Part shown: piece after piece, positions 1-7,924 of the stretch
Layout: each line of letters opens with the position of its first letter
Position numbering within the stretch: position 1 is the first letter of the stretch
NCBI GenBank assembly: GCA_902528215.1
Contig: CABZRR010000001.1
Location: 1 to 64,000, forward strand
Reading direction: 5' to 3'
DNA length: 64,000 nucleotides
Source of the DNA: an uncultured SAR86 cluster bacterium
GTDB taxonomy: Bacteria; Pseudomonadota; Gammaproteobacteria; Magnimaribacterales; D2472
Position numbers and translations under genes: made by a program
The notes under the pieces: model-generated
The model's input: the letters and a program-made list of their open reading frames with translations, nothing else
Told to the model about the DNA's origin: nothing
Database searches by the model: none

Positions 1-579
1 TCAAGAAATGATGAGCTTGCAACTGCATGTTATAGCAAGGTAGCTTTCTACGATGTTATTGAAAATAAAACAAAGCAAACGCTTCAATGGAAAGGGTCTC
101 TTATTTCAATGAAACTTAGCGCTGATGGAGATATTGTTGCTTGTGGGAGTCAAGATAATACAGTTCACTTTTGGCGTCGATCAACTGGACAGGACTCGAT
201 GATGTCGGGATATCGTGGAAAACCAAGCAGTATTGCTTTTGATTCTACTGGAAAACTTCTTGCAACAGGTGGATCTGAAACTATAACGGTTTGGAGTTTT
301 GAAAATGATGGTCCAGAGGGAACAACTCCGGGGCAACTCTATCACCATCAATCATTTGTTTCTGACTTTTCATTTGCTCCACAAGGAAAGCGACTTGCAT
401 CAGGTGCAAGAGATGGTTCGCTAGCGGTTTGGGGATTAAAGAATGATGGTCATGGAGGATCCATAGGCACTTCTCAGATGAGTGCTCAAGTTAGCACTAT
501 TGCCTGGAGAAAAGATTCAAGAGCTTTAGCAGCTGGAGATGCAAGGGGTTTAGTGGTCACATGGAAAGTAAAGACATAA
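1..579 (+). CDS. WD40-repeat protein, C-terminal part (5' end outside window)
   Basis: The frame is open from the first base, so the gene begins upstream and only about 192 C-terminal residues are visible. They contain repeated beta-propeller blades with the usual pattern of small residues followed by VxxW: the blades end in TVHFWRR, ITVWSF, LAVWGLK and LVVTWKV, and each is preceded by an LA(S/T/A)G-type turn. WD40 propellers are protein-interaction scaffolds, so no reaction can be assigned. No signal peptide can be judged because the N-terminus is missing. The gene converges on the rpoD-tRNA unit, with 43 bp between its stop and the tRNA 3' end. The fold call is firm; the cellular role is unknown. 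Confidence 0.8.
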   Translation, partial: SRNDELATACYSKVAFYDVIENKTKQTLQWKGSLISMKLSADGDIVACGSQDNTVHFWRRSTGQDSMMSGYRGKPSSIAFDSTGKLLATGGSETITVWSFENDGPEGTTPGQLYHHQSFVSDFSFAPQGKRLASGARDGSLAVWGLKNDGHGGSIGTSQMSAQVSTIAWRKDSRALAAGDARGLVVTWKVKT

Positions 580-622
580 TTGCGAAAACACTTAATAAAT
601 ATACTAATCTAAAGTAATTAAG

Positions 623-699
623 TGGTGGGCCCGGGAGGACTCGAACCTCCGACCAATGGATTATGAGTCCACTGCTCTAACCAACTGAGCTACAGGCCC
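623..699 (-). tRNA. tRNA with CAT anticodon (probable tRNA-Ile2, else elongator tRNA-Met)
   Basis: Read on the minus strand, the 77 nt fold as a complete cloverleaf. The acceptor arm is GGGCCTG paired with CGGGCCC, the D-arm contains AGCTCAGTTGGTTAGAGC, the anticodon loop is CTCATAA and the T-loop is TTCGAGT. CCA is encoded. The anticodon CAT fits either elongator Met or the Ile2 tRNA that TilS modifies to lysidine. I favour Ile2 because its homologue (ileX) lies next to rpoD in Escherichia, but sequence alone does not settle it. The 5' end is only 5 bp past the rpoD stop with no room for a terminator, so it is probably excised from the rpoD transcript. Confidence 0.93.
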
Positions 700-704
700 A
701 AAAA

Positions 705-2510
705 TTATTCGTCTAGGAAATTTTTCAGGTGACTTGATCTTGAAGGATGCCTTAACTTTCTCAACGCTTTAGCTTCTATTTGACGAATTCTTTCTCTGGT
801 TACATCAAATTGTTTTCCAACCTCTTCTAATGTATGGTCTGTATTCATGCCAATACCAAACCTCATTCTTAAAACCTTAGCCTCTCTTGCGGTCAATGAG
901 GAAAGCACATCATCTGTCGCGAAGTGAAGGCTGCCCTCGGTAGCATTTTTTAGCGGTGAGTGAATAACAGTATCTTCAATAAAATCTCCTAAATTTGAAT
1001 CTTCGTCATCACCAATTGGTGTCTCCATCGAAATTGGCTCTTTAGCAATTTTGAGAACTTTCCTTACCTTATCCTCAGGCATATCAAGCTCTTTACTCAG
1101 TTCTTCTGGCGTCGGCTCTCTACCCATGTCTTGCATCATTTGACGAGAAACTCTGTTGAGTTTATTAATGGTCTCAATCATATGCACTGGAATTCTTATG
1201 GTTCTTGCCTGATCGGCTATGGATCTTGTTATTGCCTGTCTTATCCACCAGGTTGCATATGTAGAAAATTTATAACCCCTTCTATATTCAAACTTATCTA
1301 CAGCTTTCATAAGTCCTATGTTGCCTTCCTGAATTAAATCTAAAAACTGCAGACCTCTGTTTGTATATTTTTTAGCAATTGAAATAACAAGTCTGAGGTT
1401 GGCTTCAACCATGTCTTTTTTGGCGCGTCTCATTTTTGTTTCACCCATAGACATGGCACGATTTATATCTTTAATGTCTTTTACATTAAGCCCTACTCTC
1501 TCTTCAATTGCTTTTATGGCTTTTTGAGCAATCACAACGTCTGACTTAATGTGCTCCAAAGATTTTTTTGAATACTTTTTGTTGCTCATTAAAGAATCAA
1601 CCCACTTTACTTTGGTGATATTGTCTTTATACATGGCGATAAAATCTTTTCTTGGAACCCTTGCTGATTTGACAAATAAAAATTGGATTCTTTTTTCATG
1701 AAGACGTATTTCAGCTAAATCACTTCTAGCAAAAAACGCTAGATCTTCAAACATTTTGGGTGAAAATTTAAGAAATTGAAAAATTAGACCTAATTTGGTG
1801 AATTCTGCTTTGGCTTCTTTAGAATGCCTACCTTTGGATTCAACCACTTTATTCGTTTTATTGAACTGACGCTTAAGATTTGTCATGCGTCTTTGGACTT
1901 CAGCTAAATCTGGTCCGTTATCGACCTCTTCATCGCTCTCTTCTAATTGTTTCGCTTTTTCACTTCCGGGTCCTGCAGACGGAACCTCCTCCATCTCCTC
2001 AAGAAACCCTGTTAGCAGCTCACTAAGTTTTTTATCTTCACTTTTAACTTGCTCGTAAAAAGAAATTATATGCTCAACAATTCCTGGATAATGAACGCTT
2101 GCATCCAAAAGGTCACGCATACCTTCTTCAATCCGCTTTGCGATTTCAATTTCACCTTCTCTAGTTAGAAGATCAACTGTACCCATTTCTCGCATGTACA
2201 TTCTTACTGGATCAGTTGTTCTGCCAGTTTCATTTTCTACAGCAGCCAATGCTTCAGCAGCTTGCTCTAACGCAATATCATCCTGATCATCGGAAGATTC
2301 AGATAGCATTAGTGTATCTGCATCAGGAGCTGTCTCGTGAACCTGAAGACCCAAGTCATTGATCATGCCAATTATTTCATCAACTTGATCTGGATCGGAA
2401 ATATCCTCTGGAAGATGATCATTTACATCTGCGTATGTTAAATAACCTTGTTCTCGGCCTTTATCAATTAACTCCGCAATTCTTGAACCTTGTTTTTTTA
2501 ACTTATCCAC
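705..2510 (-). CDS. rpoD: RNA polymerase primary sigma factor RpoD (sigma-70)
   Basis: This is the housekeeping sigma factor that directs RNA polymerase to -10/-35 promoters. The 601 residues are close to the Escherichia length (613). An acidic region 1.1 is followed by region 1.2 ([11 protein letters not shown], around residue 100) and a charged non-conserved region. Region 2 contains [34 protein letters not shown] and [13 protein letters not shown]. Region 4 ends in a helix-turn-helix, [20 protein letters not shown]. It is last in a minus-strand series rsmE-gshB-tonB-ruvX-dnaG-rpoD, 52 bp after dnaG, and runs straight into the CAT tRNA. rpsU, the usual first gene of this operon, is not here but near 30.7 kb. 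Confidence 0.99.
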   Translation of the reverse strand: MDKLKKQGSRIAELIDKGREQGYLTYADVNDHLPEDISDPDQVDEIIGMINDLGLQVHETAPDADTLMLSESSDDQDDIALEQAAEALAAVENETGRTTDPVRMYMREMGTVDLLTREGEIEIAKRIEEGMRDLLDASVHYPGIVEHIISFYEQVKSEDKKLSELLTGFLEEMEEVPSAGPGSEKAKQLEESDEEVDNGPDLAEVQRRMTNLKRQFNKTNKVVESKGRHSKEAKAEFTKLGLIFQFLKFSPKMFEDLAFFARSDLAEIRLHEKRIQFLFVKSARVPRKDFIAMYKDNITKVKWVDSLMSNKKYSKKSLEHIKSDVVIAQKAIKAIEERVGLNVKDIKDINRAMSMGETKMRRAKKDMVEANLRLVISIAKKYTNRGLQFLDLIQEGNIGLMKAVDKFEYRRGYKFSTYATWWIRQAITRSIADQARTIRIPVHMIETINKLNRVSRQMMQDMGREPTPEELSKELDMPEDKVRKVLKIAKEPISMETPIGDDEDSNLGDFIEDTVIHSPLKNATEGSLHFATDDVLSSLTAREAKVLRMRFGIGMNTDHTLEEVGKQFDVTRERIRQIEAKALRKLRHPSRSSHLKNFLDE

Positions 2511-2562
2511 TGAGCCCCTCTTTTTAAATTCTTATCAATATGTGATGCCAATTTTCATTTTT

Positions 2563-4320
2563 TCAATCTTGTTTTGAACTTAATTTCCTTAATAAACCTC
2601 TGTCATTTTCAGTGATTTCTTGCTTTTTTAAGATGATTTGTTGTAAATCTCTTCTTTCTATTGCCGAAATCGATCCGACATTATACTTATCTTTGAGTGT
2701 TTGCTCTCTATCTTTCTGATTTTTTATCAAAATCTTTACGCAGTCATTTGCAAGCTTTAATGCATTTTTTTCTGATAATTCTAATCCTGCCACCACGGCT
2801 TCCGAAAAGTATCCCTTAATCTGATCAGATTCAATATTTTCGATAACTCTTGAAGGTTTTATGTCTGGTGTTTGTTTATATAAATCTAAAATTAAAAATA
2901 AAAAGTTAAACTTAGGATCAACTTTCAATTCGTCGAATAATTTTTCTTTGGCAATCGATGGAAAAGCTAAAATAGAACTAAAGATGTTAATAACAGCTTT
3001 TATTCTGATAGGAGTATTTGAGCTTGCTTTAATTTCATTACTAGTTTCTTGTCTTTTTGGAGAAATTAGGGGCGTATCCATGGTTTTGATATCCATGCCA
3101 CATAAGTTTGAGATTTCATGTGCATATACCTCCTTGATTACTGAATTATTAATTTTATTTACAATAGGAATTGCAAATGCTGCTGCTTGTGCTCGACCCT
3201 CCAAAGTTTCTAAATTAAATTCTTTTATTTTCGATAAAAAAAATGATGAAAGTGAAATTGACTCATCAAGAAGTTTTTGGAAAGCTTTTAGGCCATGTTC
3301 AGCGATGTATGAATCTGGGTCATAACCTTGCTCAAAGAAAACAAAATGGATGTTGATGTCTTCTCTGATGATTGGAAAAGTGTTTTCAACTGCTTTCCAA
3401 GCGGCTTTTCCACCAGCTAAATCTCCATCGAATGCAAAAAATATCTTATTGGTATATCGCATAATTTTTGAAATATGATTTGGTGTTACAGCTGTACCGA
3501 GGGTTGCAACTGCATTTTTAATGCCATGCTCATACAAACCTATTACATCCATGTAACCCTCTACAACAATTAATGAATCAATATTTTTTTCTGAATCTTT
3601 TACTTCGAATAAGCCAAACAACTCGTTTGATTTATTAAAAAAAGAAGTCTCTGGAGAATTTAGATATTTGGGCTCTCCCTGATCAATTATTCTTCCACCC
3701 ATAGCAATGAAATCACCTTTTATGTTTCTTATTGGAAAGATAATCCTGCCTCTAAATCGATCGTAAAATCGATCGTCTTTTTGACTAAATAGACCTGAAT
3801 TACTAAGCTCTTTTACTGAAGTAGCCGACCCAAAATGATTTAAAAGTCCATCCCATTTATCTTGAGCATATCCTATATTAAATTTCTTGGCAGTAACTCC
3901 GGAAATCTTCCTATCTTTGAGATATTTAATAGCTTGAGGTGCAATTTTTTCGTTTAAATTTCCTTTGTAGAAGTTCACAGCCTTTTCAACTAGGCCACTT
4001 GGTTTTGATTTCTCATGCTTATTTGTTTCATAAGGAACTGTTATACCAGCCGAGCTGGCAAGAGTTTCGATTGCATCGACAAAATCTAAATTTTCATATC
4101 GTCTAATAAAGTGGATAGCATTTCCAGATTCTTGACATACAAAACAATAAAAAAACTGTTTATCTTGATTTACAGCCATGGAGGGATTTGAATCATCGTG
4201 GAATGGGCATTGACACCAAAAATTTGATCCCTTTTTATTGAGGGGTATGCGACGCCCTACTACATCTACAATATCGGTTTGATCTAACAATTGATCAATA
4301 AAACTAGTCGGAATTGACAT
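2563..4320 (-). CDS. dnaG: DNA primase DnaG
   Basis: Primase synthesises RNA primers at the replication fork together with DnaB helicase. The N-terminal CHC2 zinc ribbon has ligands C38, H41, C59 and C62. The catalytic TOPRIM core (about residues 250-340) shows the VVEGYMDVIGL glutamate motif and the FAFDGDLAGGKAAWKA aspartates. At 585 residues it has the normal length, with a diverged C-terminal helicase-binding region. The start overlaps the ruvX end by 17 bp; ATG 4320 is supported by alignment of SFIDQLLDQTDIVDVV with the family N-terminus. It precedes rpoD as in other proteobacteria but follows ruvX instead of rpsU-yqeY. Confidence 0.98.
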   Translation of the reverse strand: MSIPTSFIDQLLDQTDIVDVVGRRIPLNKKGSNFWCQCPFHDDSNPSMAVNQDKQFFYCFVCQESGNAIHFIRRYENLDFVDAIETLASSAGITVPYETNKHEKSKPSGLVEKAVNFYKGNLNEKIAPQAIKYLKDRKISGVTAKKFNIGYAQDKWDGLLNHFGSATSVKELSNSGLFSQKDDRFYDRFRGRIIFPIRNIKGDFIAMGGRIIDQGEPKYLNSPETSFFNKSNELFGLFEVKDSEKNIDSLIVVEGYMDVIGLYEHGIKNAVATLGTAVTPNHISKIMRYTNKIFFAFDGDLAGGKAAWKAVENTFPIIREDINIHFVFFEQGYDPDSYIAEHGLKAFQKLLDESISLSSFFLSKIKEFNLETLEGRAQAAAFAIPIVNKINNSVIKEVYAHEISNLCGMDIKTMDTPLISPKRQETSNEIKASSNTPIRIKAVINIFSSILAFPSIAKEKLFDELKVDPKFNFLFLILDLYKQTPDIKPSRVIENIESDQIKGYFSEAVVAGLELSEKNALKLANDCVKILIKNQKDREQTLKDKYNVGSISAIERRDLQQIILKKQEITENDRGLLRKLSSKQD

Positions 4321-4711
4321 GATGCTCTATCCAGTTATCTAAAAATATTTTGGCAGCCAAATGATCTATTCGATCAGATTTAGAATCAATTTTCGCCAAC
4401 TCTTTTGCCTCAAATGAGGTTAATCTTTCATCAACCAATTCACAAGGAATATTTGTTATCTTTTTAATTTTTTTAAAAAATGTATCGATTTTCTTCATCA
4501 TAGCGCTGGGGCTTCCGTCCATGTTCAAAGGTTTACCAATCAGTATCTGATCAGGTTTCCACTCTTCGATGAGATTAGAAATTAAGTCCCATATTTCTTT
4601 TTCCTCACGATCGACTTTCAGTACAACCAATGGAGAGGATGTGTTGGTTACTGTTTGTCCAACCGCAACACCGATGTATTGGGTACCAAAATCAAAAGCT
4701 AATATTTGCAT
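4304..4711 (-). CDS. ruvX: RuvX/YqgF, putative pre-16S rRNA nuclease
   Basis: This is a 135-residue RNase H-fold protein of the YqgF family, implicated in 16S rRNA 5'-end maturation and earlier proposed as a Holliday-junction resolvase. Family signatures are present: the first acidic strand LAFDFGTQYIGVAVG, a middle LIGKPLNMDGSPS motif, the VDERLTSFEA motif and the closing DRIDHLAAKIFLDNW with its catalytic aspartate. Length is typical. It lies 2 bp after the tonB-like gene and overlaps dnaG by 17 bp, which suggests translational coupling. yqgE, commonly its upstream neighbour in gammaproteobacteria, is absent. Confidence 0.95.
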   Translation of the reverse strand: MQILAFDFGTQYIGVAVGQTVTNTSSPLVVLKVDREEKEIWDLISNLIEEWKPDQILIGKPLNMDGSPSAMMKKIDTFFKKIKKITNIPCELVDERLTSFEAKELAKIDSKSDRIDHLAAKIFLDNWIEHHVNSD

Positions 4712-4713
4712 TT

Positions 4714-5331
4714 CTAAGAATTAGTAAAATTCCAATCTCGAATAATCTCAAGCTGCTGATAATTGACTGCCATGTCTTGAGGAAATGGTTCAAACGGTGC
4801 TGATTGTTGCAAAATTTTCAAAGCCAAAGCATCCATTGATGAATTACCGGATGATTTTAAAATATCAGCGCCAATTAAATTCCCCATGGAGTCGATAATT
4901 GATCTGATTTGTAATTTAAAATTGCCTTGGGTTATATCTTTTCGAGAAATTTCATAATGCCCTGCTGTTTCAACCTTTCTTTGCCATGCATTTAAATAAA
5001 TTGTTTCATAACTCTCTAAAGTTGAGTTAGATTCTAAGCGTCTAACACTAAACTGAGATTGATCTTGAGAGCTAGAATCTTTTGAGACCATTGCAACTTG
5101 TTGATTATTTTTTTGAAGTGAGTCAAGGCCATTATTAGAGCTGCCTGGCATGTCAAACTCCCCATTAGCAAATCTAATATTGACAATAACTTCCTCATTG
5201 AATTCCCAAGGTTGCTGAATTACAACAAAACTAATTCCAAAAATAACTACTACATGAAATATTAAAGAAACAAACATTGATTGTTTAAATCCCCATCTTT
5301 GAATTCTTTCTTTATAAATTAACGGTTGCAT
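4714..5331 (-). CDS. TonB-family energy transducer protein
   Basis: A cytoplasmic N-terminus is followed by one transmembrane anchor (about residues 18-40, SMFVSLIFHVVVIFGISFVV). Next come a periplasmic linker of about 80 residues and a TonB C-terminal domain whose signature is visible as SMGNLIGADILKSSGNSSMD, then ALALKILQQSAPFEPFP. TonB proteins transmit the proton-motive force through ExbB/ExbD to outer-membrane receptors. The linker here lacks the Pro-Lys/Pro-Glu stretch of classical TonB, so it may be a dedicated or structural paralogue. The position between gshB and ruvX matches Pseudomonas, where a TonB-like gene occupies this place. No exbBD is visible. Confidence 0.88.
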   Translation of the reverse strand: MQPLIYKERIQRWGFKQSMFVSLIFHVVVIFGISFVVIQQPWEFNEEVIVNIRFANGEFDMPGSSNNGLDSLQKNNQQVAMVSKDSSSQDQSQFSVRRLESNSTLESYETIYLNAWQRKVETAGHYEISRKDITQGNFKLQIRSIIDSMGNLIGADILKSSGNSSMDALALKILQQSAPFEPFPQDMAVNYQQLEIIRDWNFTNS

Positions 5332-5332
5332 T

Positions 5333-6265
5333 TTAAATGGATTGAAGCAAAGCCTTTATTGGATTTTGACCAGTTTGGGAGAGAATTTCTCTTGCACCTG
5401 TCGGGCTTGTTATATTAATTTCAGTTAAATAGTTACCGATCATATCAATTCCAGCAAACAAAATACCCTCTTGGACTAGCATCTTGCCAATTTCCTTGCT
5501 TGCTTTAATTTGATCATGAGATAATTCTCGGGCTTCGCCTCTGCCACCAGCTGCAAGATTGCCCTTGAAGCTTCCTTTTTGAGGAATTCTTGCCAATGCT
5601 ATAGGAAAAGGCTCACCATGAATTATAAGTATTCTGTAATCTCCATCATAAATTTCAGGTAAAAAATTTTGAACCATAACCATTGTTTGATAATTGTTAG
5701 TAAGCAATTTAAAAATTTTTAGATGATCTTCTGAGGTCTTATCAAACTTATAGATCGAATCTCCACCCATCCCATTAAGGGGTTTAAGAATAACGTTAGA
5801 GTATTTTTCTTTAAATAACTTGAAGTCCTCTTCTTTGCATATAACGCTTGTATCAGTCATCCAATCAGCAAACTGAAGAGCAAAAACCTTTTCATTAAAT
5901 TTCATTAAAGCTGAAGGTCTATTTAATATATTTGCGCCTTCAGATTCGGCCTGAGATAAGATGTGTAAGGCATTCATATAGTCCTCATCGACCGGTGGGT
6001 CTTTTCTCATAAATATATAATCAAAATCTTTAAGCGGTTTAATTTCGTCAACTATCTCACCAACTTGCGGATGCTTAAAAGGATCTTTGATTATTGAAAA
6101 TTCTGTGAAAGTTTGTTGCTCCTTATAAAGGAGGTCTTTCATTTCGCATTGAAGGATTTGTCCTCCCATTCTAAAAACTTCTTGCATCCATAAAACAGTT
6201 GTATCTTTTTTTGGATCTAAGTTCTTTAAGGCGTCAGTAATAAATAGTGAGCAAGTATCTTGCAT
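5333..6265 (-). CDS. gshB: Glutathione synthetase
   Basis: GshB ligates gamma-glutamylcysteine and glycine with ATP, the second step of glutathione synthesis. The protein is 310 residues long (Escherichia 316) with the family N-terminal substrate domain and an ATP-grasp fold. Visible motifs are IFMRKDPPVDEDYMNALHIL, ILNRPSALMKFNEK, VILKPLNGMGGDSIYK (ATP lid) and the glycine-rich LAAGGRGEARELS loop. The C-terminal ITSPTGAREI is also typical. It overlaps rsmE by 1 bp and precedes the tonB-like gene by 1 bp, so it is co-transcribed. Glutaredoxin grxC at 56 kb is a likely user of the product. Confidence 0.98.
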   Translation of the reverse strand: MQDTCSLFITDALKNLDPKKDTTVLWMQEVFRMGGQILQCEMKDLLYKEQQTFTEFSIIKDPFKHPQVGEIVDEIKPLKDFDYIFMRKDPPVDEDYMNALHILSQAESEGANILNRPSALMKFNEKVFALQFADWMTDTSVICKEEDFKLFKEKYSNVILKPLNGMGGDSIYKFDKTSEDHLKIFKLLTNNYQTMVMVQNFLPEIYDGDYRILIIHGEPFPIALARIPQKGSFKGNLAAGGRGEARELSHDQIKASKEIGKMLVQEGILFAGIDMIGNYLTEINITSPTGAREILSQTGQNPIKALLQSI

Positions 6266-7008
6266 TAATGTTCTCCAAGCAAAGTATGAAATTTAGAAAT
6301 TCCAATAACAGGGGCAGTTTCTGCTCGCAACACATAATGTCCAATTTTTAGAGACTTTAATCCTAACGCATTCATAGTTTTGCGTTCTTTTTCTGAGTAA
6401 CCCGATTCAGGTCCTGTGATAATACTAATTTCATTTAATTTCAAGCTTTCATGGTTTTTAAGAAATTGATTAGCAATTGTATCAAGAACGAATAATCCTT
6501 CGAAATTTGTATTTCCCTCAATGCTTTTAAGGCATTGTTTGAGGTTGTTAAAAAAATTTATTTTGGGGAGATGATTACAGCCAGATTGTTCACACGCTAG
6601 AATCGCAGCTTCCTTAAGGCGATCATTAAATTTTGATAGATCTTTTTTGGCCAATGATTGATCTAGAAGTTCGGGTTTGTAGATCAATAGTGAATTGACT
6701 CCAAGCTCAACAAGCTTTTGCAATGAATAAATTAGATTTTCTTTTTTAATGTATGGAATGATTGCTTGATAAAATTTTAAATGAGGATTTCGCATTAATA
6801 AAATGCTATCAACTTCGAATTTGATATAAGCTTTAGCAATCTCCTGAATAGCTCCATTAGCTAAAGAACCCTTACCATCAAATAGTTCCACAGGATCATT
6901 TGGTTTCAGCCTAAGAACCTTGGCAAGATGATGTATTTGTTTTATGTTGGTGCACTTATAAGTTGGTGAAGATAGTTCAGGACAAAAAATTCTTGGCTTT
7001 CTCATCAT
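6265..7008 (-). CDS. rsmE: 16S rRNA (uracil-1498-N3)-methyltransferase RsmE
   Basis: RsmE is a SPOUT-class, SAM-dependent enzyme that methylates U1498 of 16S rRNA. It is 247 residues, the usual size. An N-terminal PUA-like domain contains HLAKVLRLKPNDPVELFDGKG. The SPOUT domain shows VELGVNSLLIYKPE, an EAAILACEQSGCNHLPKI segment matching the family EQs.R motif with a changed ending, the knot sequence ISIITGPESGYSEKE and the final LGHYVLRAETAPV-type motif (here IGHYVLRAETAPVIG). It is the first gene of the minus-strand unit that ends at rpoD. Two ATGs in tandem (7008, 7005) make the exact start ambiguous by one codon. Confidence 0.96.
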   Translation of the reverse strand: MMRKPRIFCPELSSPTYKCTNIKQIHHLAKVLRLKPNDPVELFDGKGSLANGAIQEIAKAYIKFEVDSILLMRNPHLKFYQAIIPYIKKENLIYSLQKLVELGVNSLLIYKPELLDQSLAKKDLSKFNDRLKEAAILACEQSGCNHLPKINFFNNLKQCLKSIEGNTNFEGLFVLDTIANQFLKNHESLKLNEISIITGPESGYSEKERKTMNALGLKSLKIGHYVLRAETAPVIGISKFHTLLGEH

Positions 7009-7033
7009 TCAATTATAATTAAAATTTTTAAAA

Positions 7034-7594
7034 ATGAGTCAAAGTCACATCATTCTTGTCAGGCACGGAGAGGCATCTGCTGGCTGGGCAACACATCCTG
7101 ACCCTGGTTTAAGTAAAAAAGGTCAACTGCAAGCTAAAATTACTGGGGATGATTTAATTGATAAAATTTCTTGCTATCAGCTTTGTTCTAGTCCAAAAAA
7201 AAGAGCTCTTGAAACCATGGAAATTATTAATCATGAAAATAGATATCCTGTAGAAATTAATTCTCATTTTATTGAGATTCCTTCAGATAACATTGACAAA
7301 AATAAGAAAAATGACTGGTTAGGATATATTTTCACCTGTCCAATTGGAGAACTTCCTAGTGCAGTAAAAGAGTGGCGGGATAATTTAGTACGCTGGCTGC
7401 AAAATGCTGAGGGTAATTATATTATCACCACACACTTTATGGTGATCAATGCATTGGTCTCTTATATCTTCGATAATGATGTAATTTCATATTTTCAACC
7501 AAATTATGCCTCTCGAACAGAAATATTTATAAAAAATGAAGAGTTGGTGCAATTAATTTTAGGAGATGATAAAAAAACCGTCATAAATCTCTAA
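7034..7594 (+). CDS. Histidine phosphatase (SixA-like) family protein
   Basis: The protein has 186 residues with the phosphoglycerate-mutase-like phosphatase core: LVRHGEA at residues 8-14 carries the phosphohistidine, an arginine follows in CSSPKKRALET, and the distal histidine is in ITTHFMVINAL. There is no signal peptide, so it is cytoplasmic. The substrate cannot be deduced; SixA acts on phosphohistidines, while others in the family act on small phosphoesters. It is divergent from rsmE (25 bp apart) and separated from fis by 63 bp, so it is probably its own transcription unit. Confidence 0.85.
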   Translation: MSQSHIILVRHGEASAGWATHPDPGLSKKGQLQAKITGDDLIDKISCYQLCSSPKKRALETMEIINHENRYPVEINSHFIEIPSDNIDKNKKNDWLGYIFTCPIGELPSAVKEWRDNLVRWLQNAEGNYIITTHFMVINALVSYIFDNDVISYFQPNYASRTEIFIKNEELVQLILGDDKKTVINL

Positions 7595-7602
7595 AATTAG
7601 TT

Positions 7603-7617
7603 GAGCAATTTTTAATC
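7603..7617. promoter_or_regulatory. Possible Fis-binding site upstream of fis
   Basis: GAGCAATTTTTAATC keeps the outer G and C, the YA and RA flanks and the A/T core of the 15-bp Fis recognition pattern, with a deviation at position 3 and a T for A in the core. It sits 41 bp before the fis ATG, where autorepression would act. The surrounding GTTGA/TCAAC inverted repeat could equally be a weak terminator for the phosphatase gene. Confidence 0.3.
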
Positions 7618-7657
7618 AACTGTAAAATTTAAATTTTGCATAAAAAATTTCTAATTA

Positions 7658-7924
7658 ATGGCCAAATCAGTTTCAAAGAAAATAAAAAAAAAGCCTCTTA
7701 GCGAACAGGTCAAAAAAGCTATGAAAAAATATTTTGCCACTCTTGATGATACCAACCCAAAAAATGTCTATGAATTGGTGATGGCTGAAGTTGAACCTGA
7801 ACTTCTGAGAGCAGTAATGAGTTATACAAATAATAATCAGTCAAAGGCTGCAAATGTATTAGGATTAAATAGAGCAACCCTTAGAAAAAAATTACATAGA
7901 TATAACATTCTAGAAAAATCATGA
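7658..7924 (+). CDS. fis: DNA-binding protein Fis
   Basis: Fis is a nucleoid-associated DNA-bending protein that modulates rRNA/tRNA promoters and supercoiling. The 88-residue protein has the basic N-terminal arm (KKIKKKPLSEQVKKAMKKYF), the dimerisation helix, and the C-terminal helix-turn-helix NNQSKAANVLGLNRATLRKKL, the same fold as the NtrC C-terminus. The start ATG at 7658 gives the expected length. Its stop overlaps the purH start by 4 bp (ATGA). fis-purH-purD is a known gammaproteobacterial arrangement; the usual dusB upstream of fis is missing. Confidence 0.95.
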   Translation: MAKSVSKKIKKKPLSEQVKKAMKKYFATLDDTNPKNVYELVMAEVEPELLRAVMSYTNNNQSKAANVLGLNRATLRKKLHRYNILEKS

